Shown here piece after piece: positions 1 through 8,168 of a stretch of DNA of 64,000 bases. The position numbers and the translations under genes were made by a program. Source of the stretch: CACKLF01 sp002725175. GTDB taxonomy: Bacteria > Pseudomonadota > Alphaproteobacteria > Rhodobacterales > Rhodobacteraceae. The notes below the pieces were generated by a model. It searched no databases, was not told the DNA's origin, and worked only from the letters and a program-made list of their open reading frames with translations. How positions within the stretch are numbered: the first letter of the stretch is position 1; every line of letters starts with the position of its first letter. The DNA lies in NCBI GenBank assembly GCA_002725175.2, contig PBQX02000116.1:1-64000 (forward strand), written 5' to 3'.

Positions 1-71
1 GATTTGTCGCCAGAGGGATAAATTTTTTCTGAGAGAGAAATATCATTATGAGGATTAATTTGGCTTTCCAT
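1..71 (-). CDS. Unknown protein, N-terminus only (cut by window edge)
   Basis: A minus-strand reading frame begins with ATG at 71 and runs open off the left edge. It starts MESQINPHND and holds only 23 complete codons. A GGAG ribosome-binding-like sequence lies about 11 bases upstream. The frame follows the gene at 111-419 on the same strand with a 39-base gap, so the two may be co-transcribed. Too little is visible to name a family. Confidence 0.45.
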   Translation of the reverse strand, partial: MESQINPHNDISLSEKIYPSGDK

Positions 72-110
72 ATTTGTATTTTCTCCATTAAAACTCAATT
101 CAAATTTGAC

Positions 111-419
111 TTACTGATATTTGCTGTATTCCAGGTTATTGCTTACTACTGATGAGACTTCCGCTTCCAGAATTGTTGTATGAACAATACTAGTCGACCA
201 TTCCTTAAAAACCTTATCGCGATCATCCGCGCCAATTTCAGCAGTTTTCTCATCTGGATATATTGTAAGAGTCATTCCTGAAGAGGATGTGGTTTTAAGC
301 ACGTTGAATGAAAGTGCAGAAGCAAAAAGGTTCTTTCCGTTTTGTGACAAAAACCTCAACATTTTTTCAGTCTCATTCTCATCGACAAAGTCAACCATTA
401 CGACTCTTCCCACTAACAT
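111..419 (-). CDS. Small unknown protein (102 aa)
   Basis: This 102-residue protein starts at an ATG with AGGAG seven bases upstream, so the start is well supported. I do not recognise a named family. The alternation of a beta-like start (VGRVVMVDFVDE), a helix (ETEKMLRFLSQNG) and further strands resembles a ferredoxin-like alpha/beta fold such as the dimeric barrel of monooxygenase-like proteins, but this is inference from pattern only. There is no signal peptide or membrane segment. It probably shares a transcript with the partial gene at 1-71, and it is divergent from the sulfotransferase at 523. Confidence 0.6.
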   Translation of the reverse strand: MLVGRVVMVDFVDENETEKMLRFLSQNGKNLFASALSFNVLKTTSSSGMTLTIYPDEKTAEIGADDRDKVFKEWSTSIVHTTILEAEVSSVVSNNLEYSKYQ

Positions 420-522
420 TTAAAACTCCTATGGATATATTTTGGTTTAGTTTCTCATTTTTCAGTTGTTATGATATATTCCAATAATAGCAGAGGATCA
501 AAGAAGAGAGAACTAAAATTCA

Positions 523-1446
523 ATGTCCAGCTTTAATCTTGAAGATGCTCCCATTCGTCGTTATCAGCATTTGGACTGGGATTCAGGTCGCTGGAATGGT
601 TTCGAACCTAGGCCGGGTGATATCTATATTTGCACTTGTTATAAATCAGGTACTACATGGACACAAATGATTGCAGCACTTCTCGTATTCCAAGAATTAG
701 ACTTTCCATTGCCTTTGAACGAGCTATCTCCTTGGATTGATTTGGTTACGGACAGTACTGAAGAAATGCATAAAAGATTATCTGCTCAGAAGTATAGACG
801 AATCTTAAAAACACATACTCCCCTTGACGGGTTAAAGTGGCATGCCGATGCGAGATATCTATTTGTTGGGCGAGATCCAAGAGATGTATTTGTTTCTATG
901 ATGAACCATCAAAATAATACGGATGTGCATGTCGAGCGTAAACTAGCTGCGGAAATGGGGAATAAGATAACGATCACCGACCTATTGGCACATACGGAAG
1001 AGGAGCGTTTGAAAGATTGGTTGACCAGGGGTTACTTCGAATGGGATAAAGATGGTTATCCATATTGGTCCTTGCTGCATCATGGTGAAACCTTTTGGCA
1101 GCATCGCAATCAGGAAAACATTCTAGTCCTCCACTATGGCGAGATGAAATGTGACCTAGAACGTGAGATGCGAAAAATTGCGGCGCATCTTGGCATAAAA
1201 ATAGACGAGGAAATTTTTCCGGGTCTAGTTGAAGCCGCTAGTTTTGCATCAATGAAGAGAAAGGCGGATGATCTTGCACCTGGGGCAGATGCAAGCCTAT
1301 GGAAGAGCAATTCTGAATTCTTTGCCAATGGTACTAGTGGTCAGTGGCAGGATCGCTGGAGTAAAGCAAACCTCGAGAGGTTAGACGCCCTCTCTCATGA
1401 ATACTCTAGTGATTACATGGAATGGCTTTTAGAGAAAAAAAAGTAG
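523..1446 (+). CDS. PAPS-dependent sulfotransferase
   Basis: This is a cytosolic sulfotransferase of 307 residues, the usual size for the Sulfotransfer_1 family, which moves a sulfuryl group from PAPS to an alcohol or amine. The 5'-phosphosulfate loop is CYKSGTTW (residues 39-46), the catalytic histidine sits in KTHTP (96-100), and the 3'-phosphate motif is GRDPRDVFVS (116-125). No signal peptide or membrane segment is seen, so it should act in the cytoplasm. The gene stands alone, divergent from 111-419 and convergent with the crotonase at 1485, so the neighbours do not reveal the acceptor. The family call is firm; the substrate is unknown. Confidence 0.9.
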   Translation: MSSFNLEDAPIRRYQHLDWDSGRWNGFEPRPGDIYICTCYKSGTTWTQMIAALLVFQELDFPLPLNELSPWIDLVTDSTEEMHKRLSAQKYRRILKTHTPLDGLKWHADARYLFVGRDPRDVFVSMMNHQNNTDVHVERKLAAEMGNKITITDLLAHTEEERLKDWLTRGYFEWDKDGYPYWSLLHHGETFWQHRNQENILVLHYGEMKCDLEREMRKIAAHLGIKIDEEIFPGLVEAASFASMKRKADDLAPGADASLWKSNSEFFANGTSGQWQDRWSKANLERLDALSHEYSSDYMEWLLEKKK

Positions 1447-1484
1447 TTTCAAGCCTAAAAGGTTTTTGGAGGCGGAATATTAAA

Positions 1485-2294
1485 TTAGATTTTTTTGAAA
1501 TCTCCATGCCTACCCGCCCCTTCTGAGAAACGTTTAGCACCTTTCAGTCCTTCATTTTCAATGGCCTTAAGGCCATGCTTCCACTCAAATTCGAGGCCTT
1601 GCCGAACTGACATTCCGTGAGTAGCAATGATTGATGCTCGATCAGCGCGGACGGCTTCCTGAGGAAAGCGGGCAATTTCATTTGCCATCTCTTCAGCTAT
1701 TTTTCGCGCTTGGCCTTCCGGAGTAATCCTTTCACATAAACCTATTTGGTAACATTCATCGGCGGGAACTTTCCTGCCTGTCATCGCAATTTCCAAAGCT
1801 TTGCCTTGTCCAACTAATCGTGGCAAGCGTACCGTTCCTCCATCTACCAGAGTAATGCCCCATCTCCGACAATAAACCCCAAGATAAGCAGTTTCTGCCA
1901 TGACACGTATATCACACCACATTGCCAACTCCATACCTCCAGCTACGGCTGCACCTTCTATAGCTCCTATTACAGGTTTTGTGAGTTCTAACCTAGTTGG
2001 GCCTAAGCCACCTCTTGGAGGTGGATCACCATTTTTAGGAAATGAAAGAGATTGGAATTCTGATTTAAATTTCTCTTCATTTGCCAAAGATGCAGCATAC
2101 TTCAAATCCCAACCAGAACAAAAATTGCCTCCCTCACCCCATAAAACTGCTGTTCGAGATTTTAAGTCATTTTCAAACTCTAGAAATGCTTCCATTAAAG
2201 CCTGTGCAGAATCTGGATCCATTCCATTTCGAACTTCTGGGCGCGAATAAATAATGGTCCAGACATGATTTTCTTTTTCAATTCTAACGGACAT
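1485..2294 (-). CDS. Enoyl-CoA hydratase/isomerase (crotonase) family protein
   Basis: A 269-residue crotonase-fold enzyme acting on acyl-CoA thioesters. The oxyanion-hole segments are visible as FCSGWDLK (about 58-65) and GAAVAGGMELA (about 114-124). The start ATG has GGAGGAAAG upstream. The usual pair of catalytic glutamates is not clearly in place: the second site reads GITLVDGGT, so hydration of a standard enoyl-CoA is not assured and another crotonase reaction is possible. The gene is convergent with the sulfotransferase and divergent from the selenoprotein gene at 2497, with no operon partner. Confidence 0.88.
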   Translation of the reverse strand: MSVRIEKENHVWTIIYSRPEVRNGMDPDSAQALMEAFLEFENDLKSRTAVLWGEGGNFCSGWDLKYAASLANEEKFKSEFQSLSFPKNGDPPPRGGLGPTRLELTKPVIGAIEGAAVAGGMELAMWCDIRVMAETAYLGVYCRRWGITLVDGGTVRLPRLVGQGKALEIAMTGRKVPADECYQIGLCERITPEGQARKIAEEMANEIARFPQEAVRADRASIIATHGMSVRQGLEFEWKHGLKAIENEGLKGAKRFSEGAGRHGDFKKI

Positions 2295-2496
2295 TTCTTT
2301 CCTCCTTCAGTCAAAATAATTCCCATTCCAAATGTCTTTAACTTCTAAAGTGCTATCTGAAATAGATATTCAACTGAAATTTTAATTATGTAAATTAGAT
2401 TTGATATCTAAGTCGAATTAAAAATGATATGGTATTACTTGAAAACACTGATATTGTTTTAATTAGTAAATAAATAATTTGGGATACCTTACATCT

Positions 2497-3732
2497 ATGG
2501 TTTTAATTCCTGAAATGCCAGCCGTTGGACGCGGTTTCATTAGTCGGCTAGAGCCACCTAATATTGAAGAGCATTCTTGGATAAATCCTAAGGCCTCTAA
2601 GGATCGGAAGGTTTCCGTAGTTTCAACAGCAGCAGTCTCAAATCGTGGAGAGAAACCTTTCTCTTGGTTGGCGAGAGATTATAGGACAATTAAAAAAACC
2701 GATAGAGATTTGGTAATGACCCATGTTGCTGCTGAGTATGATCGTACTGCATGGCAACAAGATTTAAATACAATTATGCCCTTAGACCGGTTGGAAGAAA
2801 TGGCATCTGAGGGGGAGATTGGATCGGTAGCTGAAAATCATTATGCTTTTATGGGTGCTGCTGACCCCCGTGATATGGAAAAATATGCTCTAGAAGTAGC
2901 AGGGAAAATGAAGCAAGAAGCTGTAGATACAGTTTTTCTTGTTCCCGTCTGACCATTTTGTACGCGCGCCGTGTGCGGGCTGGCCCACATATTTGAATCT
3001 CAAGGTTTTTCTACGGTCCTTGTCGGCTTTGTCAGGGAACACATTGAGTTAATTAAGCCTCCACGAGGTTTGTGGTTAAACTTTCCAATGGGACGTCCTA
3101 TGGGAAAGCCCAATGACCCAAAATATCAAAAGAAAGTAATTCGTGCAGCTTTTAATTTACTTGAAGCAAAATCAGGACCAATTCTTGAGGATTTTCCAGA
3201 TATGATTCCTGTAAAACATGGAAGGATGGGTTATGCACTTCCGGTAGATCTAGTAACTAAAGTAAGTGAAATCGGTGACGTTGATCAATTATTGGAAGAA
3301 GTAGAGGCTGAGGTTTCCAGCCTTCACTCAGCTTATGTAAGTGCAAAAGCCTTTCGTGGAAGAACTACAGTCGGAGCGAGCGAAATGCCTATAAAAGAAC
3401 TTCCTAATTTCATAGCAGCTTTTGTAAAGGGGCAGAAGCCGAATAGTCCAAGAAAAGGTGTTACAGCTATCCCTCAGCTTAAGCTTGTGGTAGAGGATTT
3501 GAACGCCTATTACACTGAGGCGAGAATGTACGAAGACAATATTGACGATTTTGAAATTCTTGGTAAGTGGTTTTGGGAAGAGTCGAAGGCTGGAAAATTA
3601 ATTTTGGCTTTGGAAGCAGTTTCTTTAGAGAGTGAGGATAAAGTTCTTCGGCAGATAGTGGAAATGTCCCTAATTACTCCTCGGTTTTGGTCCGAAGGCC
3701 CTCTTCCGGGCACTTCTGCTTCCGGATGGTAA
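2497..3732 (+). CDS. Glycine/sarcosine/betaine reductase selenoprotein B family protein with in-frame UGA (Sec)
   Basis: One reading frame runs to 3732 and is interrupted only by a TGA at 2950-2952. Read as selenocysteine it gives VPVUPFCTRAVCGLAH, a U-x-x-C redox motif at the place where GrdB-family proteins carry Sec or Cys. The part before the UGA (DLVMTHV, QDLNTIMPLDRL, SVAENHYAFMGAADP) and the part after it (REHIELIKPPRGLW, GRPMG, LLEAKSGPILEDFP) both match this family, so both halves belong to one protein of about 411 residues. The start is set at ATG 2497; a TTG at 2479 is also possible and neither has a strong ribosome site. No GrdA, GrdC or sel gene is nearby, so the substrate is unknown. 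A naive caller would report two proteins, 2479-2952 and GTG 2971-3732; no ribosome site supports the second. Confidence 0.85.
2950..2990 (+). promoter_or_regulatory. UGA codon and putative bacterial SECIS stem-loop
   Basis: The in-frame TGA is at 2950-2952. The next 38 bases are far more GC-rich than the surrounding gene and can fold: TGTG (2972-2975) with CACA (2986-2989), a bulged C, then GG (2977-2978) with CC (2984-2985), leaving a GCTGG loop that opens with G. Pairing of GGG/CCC with a CTGG loop is an alternative. The loop begins about 25-27 bases after the UGA, which fits bacterial SECIS geometry (short stem, small apical loop with an early G). The fold was made by eye. Confidence 0.6.
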
Positions 3733-3742
3733 AAATAAAAAA

Positions 3743-4630
3743 TTAATCTGCTTCTATTGGAAGATTTTCATCCATTGCCCATTCACTCATAGAATTATCA
3801 TAAATCTCCAAGTTTTTAAATCCTAGTTGATAAAGAATAAAAGCGTCGAGAGTAGCTGCTATCCCTCCCCCACAGTAGTTTAGTATTCTCTTATCTGGAG
3901 AAATATCCATTGAATTAAAAATTTCAGCGGCCTCTTCTGGGTTTTTAAACTTACCTGTTTTTGAGTCGACAAGCTTATGAAAAGGAACATTCAAACTACT
4001 AGGTATTCTTCCGGGGCGTCCATATCTTGGATTTTCACCTGAATGGATATCTTTTGTTAATGCATTTAAAAGTATATAGGATTTGTCCCCTATGGCCTTA
4101 AGAGTAGATTCCTTTCCGACGAAAATATTTTCTCTAAAGCTAGTGTTAAATTTCGCAGGATTAAATTTTCGGACACTATCTTCAGTTGGCAAGCCTAATC
4201 TGACCCACTCATTATATCCTCCATCCAATACAGAAATTTTTTCAAACCCCAATACAAAAAGCATCCACCAAACCCTTGTTGCCCATTGGGTACCATTTCT
4301 AGAATATAAGATAATGTGAAAAGGATCGCCAACTCCTAGATTTTGAAAACTATTTTTCAGATCTAAGAAGTTTGGTAGAGTGAAACTATACGGGCTTCCT
4401 TTTTTGGAAAGATCATTCTGAAGGTCTAAGAATGCAGAACCAGGAATATGTGACTCCTTATATTTGGAAATGCCACTCTCGACATCGTACGGCTTGCTAG
4501 GATCTTGGTCGCTATATAATAGGTAGGTCGTACAGTCGAATACTCGAATGCTCTTATCGTCAAGTCTCTTAGAAAGCCATTCACATTGTACGATATTTTC
4601 GGGGTATTTCCATGTGATATCAGTTCCCAT
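3743..4630 (-). CDS. sseA: 3-mercaptopyruvate/thiosulfate sulfurtransferase (two rhodanese domains)
   Basis: A two-domain rhodanese of about 295 residues that transfers sulfane sulfur from 3-mercaptopyruvate or thiosulfate to an acceptor. The inactive N-terminal domain includes YKESHIPGSAFLDL and WWMLFVLGFEKISVLDGGYNEW. The C-terminal domain carries the active loop CGGGIAA, with the catalytic Cys at residue 253 counted from the chosen start. I prefer ATG 4630 (MGTDITWKYP) to the upstream ATG at 4672, because it follows an AAGGG-like site and avoids running 26 bases into the cupin gene. It is the last gene of an operon with the cupin and the TfdA-like dioxygenase. CGGG-type loops occur in both TST and MST, so the preferred donor is not settled. 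Confidence 0.88.
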   Translation of the reverse strand: MGTDITWKYPENIVQCEWLSKRLDDKSIRVFDCTTYLLYSDQDPSKPYDVESGISKYKESHIPGSAFLDLQNDLSKKGSPYSFTLPNFLDLKNSFQNLGVGDPFHIILYSRNGTQWATRVWWMLFVLGFEKISVLDGGYNEWVRLGLPTEDSVRKFNPAKFNTSFRENIFVGKESTLKAIGDKSYILLNALTKDIHSGENPRYGRPGRIPSSLNVPFHKLVDSKTGKFKNPEEAAEIFNSMDISPDKRILNYCGGGIAATLDAFILYQLGFKNLEIYDNSMSEWAMDENLPIEAD

Positions 4631-4646
4631 TTGAGGCCCTTTTCTT

Positions 4647-5051
4647 TTAAATTGGGTTAAGGTTGTAGTCATCGTCCAGCACCTGTTCCAACCAATCAGC
4701 TACTTTACCATTCAAAGCTTCCTGAATAGCCAGATGTTCCATGTTTGAATCTGGTGTAGCCCCGTGCCAATGCTCTTCACCTGGAGGGATCCAAACTGTA
4801 TCTCCTACATTAATTATTTTTGGAGATTCATTTCGGAGACCTACTAAACCAACACCACTTAGCACTAAAAGAGTTTGCCCCAAGGGATGGGTGTGCCAAG
4901 CTGTCCGCGCTCTAGGTTCAAATGAAACTTTTATTGCTCTTACCCGTGCTGGATCCGGAGCTTCTATAATAGCATCTTGCATAACATTTCCATGAAACCA
5001 ATCGGATGATGCTTTTCTTTGAGGCCTACTCCCAACTTTAAATATTTTCAA
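4647..5051 (-). CDS. Small single-domain cupin protein
   Basis: A 134-residue cupin of the quercetin-dioxygenase-like/ChrR-like group. Cupin motif 1 is seen as AWHTHPLGQT (His53, His55) and motif 2 as PPGEEHWHGATP (His94, His96), which would bind one metal ion. The start is a TTG whose last two bases are shared with the TGA stop of the upstream dioxygenase (TTGA overlap), preceded by GGGGGAGAAT, so the two genes are translationally coupled. The C-terminal EALNGKVADWLEQV resembles carboxymuconolactone-linked cupins. The exact reaction is unknown. Confidence 0.85.
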   Translation of the reverse strand: MKIFKVGSRPQRKASSDWFHGNVMQDAIIEAPDPARVRAIKVSFEPRARTAWHTHPLGQTLLVLSGVGLVGLRNESPKIINVGDTVWIPPGEEHWHGATPDSNMEHLAIQEALNGKVADWLEQVLDDDYNLNPI

Positions 5052-5950
5052 TATTCTCCCCCAGTTTTTTTTATGTTTAAAATGGTTGGAATATTTGGCA
5101 ACCCATCCTTTTCAGTTAAAGACACACAAATGCTTGTCAAAGTTCTTGGCTCAGTATATGGCCAAGGGCGACCTCTATGCAAAATAGAACGTTCATCCCA
5201 AATTAATACGTCTCCTACTTCCCAATCATGGGAGTAGACATATTTATCCTGCGTCGCAAAACAAATTATATCTTTAATTATTTTCTCTGAATCTATTTGG
5301 GACATACCTTCTATTTGGTAGACGTGTGATGCTATATAAATTGATTCTGCACCAGTTACCGGGTTCTTAATAATTGAGTCCCATTCCTGAGGTTTCCATC
5401 TTGATATTTTATGAGATTTTGCTAATTCCGCATCAATTTGTTTCCTTGATTGCACAAAACTATGGAAGAATTTTTTATTCCTTATTTTTTCTAGAATATT
5501 CTTTGGCAATTCGTTAAGAGCAATTCTGGTTGAGGCGAGTTCTGTTTGCCCGCCAGAGGAAGGTATGGTTTTAGCTGCAATAATATTTGCCAAAGCTGGA
5601 ATTGGCAAAAATGTACTGTCGGTGTGCCAAAGCATGTTTGCCTTGAGTTCAAGGGTCCGCATATCATTTTCTGAAAAAACATTACCATCTGAATCCTCGT
5701 TTGAGACTTTTGGGAGTTCAAATTTCACATAAGAGTTTTTTGCCATAGCCTCTCTATTTTCAAGTGGCCCAAAAAGGCTTGCAAACTTTATATGAGTTTC
5801 CTCGGAAAATGGTTGATCTTTAAATAGGATTGCTGAATGTTTTTCAAATAAATTTCGTATTTCTGGGTAAAGATTATTATTTGTAACTTCGTCTAAGTTA
5901 ATTCCATTAACTATTACGCCGAAATTCGGGTGAAGTGGGATAGTTTTCAT
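5048..5950 (-). CDS. TauD/TfdA family 2-oxoglutarate/Fe(II) dioxygenase
   Basis: A 300-residue cytosolic oxygenase that uses 2-oxoglutarate, O2 and Fe(II) to hydroxylate a small substrate. The iron ligands are His109 and Asp111 in WHTDSTF and His258 in ILHRGRPW, with Arg269 in EPRTLT placed to bind 2-oxoglutarate. The HTDSTF and WDERSILHR segments look closer to the TfdA side than to taurine dioxygenase TauD, but the substrate cannot be read from sequence. It is the first gene of a three-gene minus-strand operon with a cupin and a sulfurtransferase, which might hint at a sulfur-containing substrate. It is divergent from the second oxygenase at 6047. Confidence 0.9.
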   Translation of the reverse strand: MKTIPLHPNFGVIVNGINLDEVTNNNLYPEIRNLFEKHSAILFKDQPFSEETHIKFASLFGPLENREAMAKNSYVKFELPKVSNEDSDGNVFSENDMRTLELKANMLWHTDSTFLPIPALANIIAAKTIPSSGGQTELASTRIALNELPKNILEKIRNKKFFHSFVQSRKQIDAELAKSHKISRWKPQEWDSIIKNPVTGAESIYIASHVYQIEGMSQIDSEKIIKDIICFATQDKYVYSHDWEVGDVLIWDERSILHRGRPWPYTEPRTLTSICVSLTEKDGLPNIPTILNIKKTGGEY

Positions 5951-6046
5951 AATTACAATTTTCCCAGTGAGATTTATTTTCTTCTAATAAAAAATAATTG
6001 CAGTAATATGCATAGCTGTAAATAATATTTTTTGAGATCTTATAGT

Positions 6047-6835
6047 ATGAATACAACCAATTTGGAAAGATTTGTGGATTTAGAGGCTTATCCTCTTCAG
6101 AATGTAAAATTCCTTCAGAAGTGTAATGAAACTTTGAATACTGAAGGAGTGCTTACGCTAAAAAATTTCTTGAATTGGAAAACTATTGAACAATTGGTGA
6201 AGGAAGCCAAAGAAAATCAACATAAGGCCTTTTATTCAAACTCTACACACAACATTTATTTAACGCCACAAGATGAAAATTTTCCTGAGGACCATATTTT
6301 TAATACCCAAATAACATCATCAAAAGGATGTATTACAACAGATCAAATTCCTGATTCTTCGGCTTTGAAAACAATTTATAAATCAGATATTTTCAAGAAA
6401 TTTATAGCTGAAATAGTAGGTGAAAAAATACTATACGAATATGAAGATCCATTGTCCTCTATTAACGTTCACTATGCGAAAGAAGGTCAAGAACTTGGAT
6501 GGCATTTTGATAACTCCAGCTTTGCAGTAACACTATTACTCCAGAAACCATTAGGTGGTGGTATTTTCGAATATGTGAAAAATGTAAGAAACTCTGAATC
6601 AGGAGAAATGGGATTTGAAGAAGCAGAAAAAATTGTATCAGGGAAGTCAAAGCCGTCTGTGTTAAGTATTGAACCGGGCACGCTTGTACTTTTCAGAGGA
6701 ATGAATTCAATGCACAGGGTTACACCAACGGTTGGAGATAGAACTCGTTTTCTGGTAGTTTTTGCCTATAATGCAAAGCCTGGTGTATCTTTGTCAAAGT
6801 CAGCCCAGAAAACTTTTTATGGNAGAGTAGCTTNA
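6047..6835 (+). CDS. 2OG-Fe(II) oxygenase related to the BesD/HalD family (HxD type)
   Basis: About 262 residues. Segments such as INVHYAKEGQELGWHFDNSS, LLLQKPLGGGIFEYV and LFRGMNSMHRVTP match the family that contains the amino-acid halogenases BesD and HalD. Here the facial triad is His153, Asp155 and His223, with Arg232/234 for 2-oxoglutarate. The halogenases have Gly in place of the Asp, so this copy should hydroxylate rather than halogenate. The substrate may be a free amino acid, as for BesD, but that is inference. Start ATG 6047 is chosen over TTG 6032. The stop is probably TNA at 6833-6835, with the N hiding TAA or TGA; reading on would run antisense into glxD. Confidence 0.82.
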
Positions 6836-6841
6836 ANGTTA

Positions 6842-8158
6842 CTAATCACCAGGTATCCANCTTGTACCTGCNAGAGGGACACCAGACATTGCCGCGGCCT
6901 CTACGGTAAGAGCACAAAGGTCTTCAGGTTCTAAGTTTCTAAGATCGTTTTTTCCACATGCCCGAGCAATAGTCTGTGCNTCCATNGTCATTACTTTAAG
7001 NAAGTTTGCNAGNCGNCTTCCTCCTTCAACAGGATTTAATCTTTTCATTAACTTAGGATTCTGTGTNGTGATCCCAGCAGGGTCATTNCCTTCATGCCAA
7101 TCGTCATAAGCTCCTGNTGTTGTTCCCAATTTNTGATAATCTTTCTCAAATTTAGGATCATTATCNCCAAGTGCAATTAAGGCGGCTGTACCTATNGAAA
7201 CTGCATCNGCACCTAGTGCCATAGCTTTNGCAACGTCAGCACCATTTCTAATNCCTCCTGAGACAATTAATTGTACTTTTTTATGAACNCCTAATTCTTG
7301 CAAGGCTTCNACTGCNGGNTTTATGCAAGCTAAAGTAGGGATNCCTACATGTTCGATAAATACTTCNTGGGTAGCAGCAGTTNCTCCTTGCATACCATCA
7401 ANNACAATTGCATCTGCNCCCGATTTTACTGCTAGNGCAATGTCATAANAAGGTCTAGCTGCTGCCACTTTAACCAAAATAGGAACTTTCCAGGAAGTTA
7501 TTTCCCTTAGCTCGAGTATTTTAATTTCCATATCATCAGGTCCAGTCCAATCCGGATGNCGGCATGGNGAGCGTTGATCTATACCNTTTGGTAATGTCCT
7601 CATNTCAGCTACTCGATCACTAATTTTTTGACCNAGAAGCATACCNCCTCCNCCTGGTTTTGCCCCTTGGCCNACTACTATTTCTATTGCGTCTGCTTTT
7701 CTAAGNTCGTCNGGGTTCATNCCATACCTAGATGGCAATAGTTGATAAATAAGTTTATTAGAATGGCCTCNCTCTTCCTTTGTCATNCCNCCATCCCCTG
7801 TGGTAGTAGATGTTCCTGCAATTGTAGCNCCTCTTCCAAGAGCTTCCTTTGCTGGGCCAGAAAGTGCTCCAAAACTCATNCCTGCTATAGTTATAGGAAT
7901 ATCAAGGTGAAGAGGATTTTCNGCATTTTTATCACCAATTGTNACCTTTGTATTACAGGNCTCTCGATAACCTTCCAANGGNTANCGNGATATTGAAGCC
8001 CCAAGAAAAAGCAAATCGTCAAAATGTGGNAGGCGTCTCTTTGATCCNCCACCTCTNATATCATATATNCCNGTTTGAGNAGCTCGCCGGATTTCNGAAT
8101 TGGTATATTTATCAAAGAGATTTGACTGTCTAGGGAAAGTTTGNGGNAACTTAGTCAT
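6842..8158 (-). CDS. glxD: FMN-binding glutamate synthase domain protein (GlxD/MgsC type)
   Basis: A 438-residue stand-alone version of the FMN domain of glutamate synthase large subunit. Visible family segments are HLDIPITIAGMSFGALSG, GQGAKPGGGGML, a TIM-barrel phosphate site near LIVSGGIRNGAD, and ALGADAVSIGTAALIAL (some residues inferred through Ns). In N-methylglutamate synthase this subunit, MgsC, joins methylamine and glutamate while releasing ammonia; in the rhizobial glxBCD operon the function is less clear. It lacks the three-Cys iron-sulfur cluster pattern seen in GltB. It is the last gene of HD-glxB-glxC-glxD and ends six bases from the convergent oxygenase. Confidence 0.85.
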   Translation of the reverse strand: MTKXXQTFPRQSNLFDKYTNXEIRRAXQXXIYDXRGXGSKRRXPHFDDLLFLGASIXXXXLEGYREXCNTKXTIGDKNXENPLHLDIPITIAXMSFGALSGPAKEALGRXATIAGTSTTTGDXXMTKEEXGHSNKLIYQLLPSRYXMNXDXLRKADAIEIVXGQGAKPXGXGMLXGQKISDRVAXMRTLPXGIDQRXPCXHPDWTGPDDMEIKILELREITSWKVPILVKVAAARPXYDIXLAVKSXADAIXXDGMQGXTAATXEVFIEHVXIPTLACIXXAXEALQELXVHKKVQLIVSGXIRNGADVXKAMALGXDAVXIGTAALIALXDNDPKFEKDYXKLGTTXGAYDDWHEXNDPAGIXTQNPKLMKRLNPVEGGXXXANXLKVMXMXAQTIARACGKNDLRNLEPEDLCALTVEAAAMSGVPXAGTXWIPGD

Positions 8159-8168
8159 AAATTATCTC

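Noticed and set aside
1900..2250. 116-residue plus-strand frame
   Set aside because: It lies fully antisense to the crotonase gene, whose protein is clearly conserved; no ribosome site or recognisable family.
2971..3732. Separate protein starting at GTG 2971
   Set aside because: It is in frame with the upstream half, has no ribosome-binding site, and would begin in the middle of a family domain; better read as the part after a Sec codon.
4905..4930. GGTTCAAAT resembling a tRNA T-loop
   Set aside because: It lies inside the cupin gene and no acceptor or anticodon stem can be formed around it; no tRNA was found in the window.
5019..5237. Plus-strand frame over the cupin/TfdA junction
   Set aside because: Antisense to two conserved genes; the cupin TTG/TGA coupling explains this segment.
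6836..6934. C-terminal extension of the 2OG oxygenase
   Set aside because: The apparent read-through depends on an N at 6834 hiding a stop (TNA); beyond it the frame runs antisense to the conserved end of glxD and has no family similarity.
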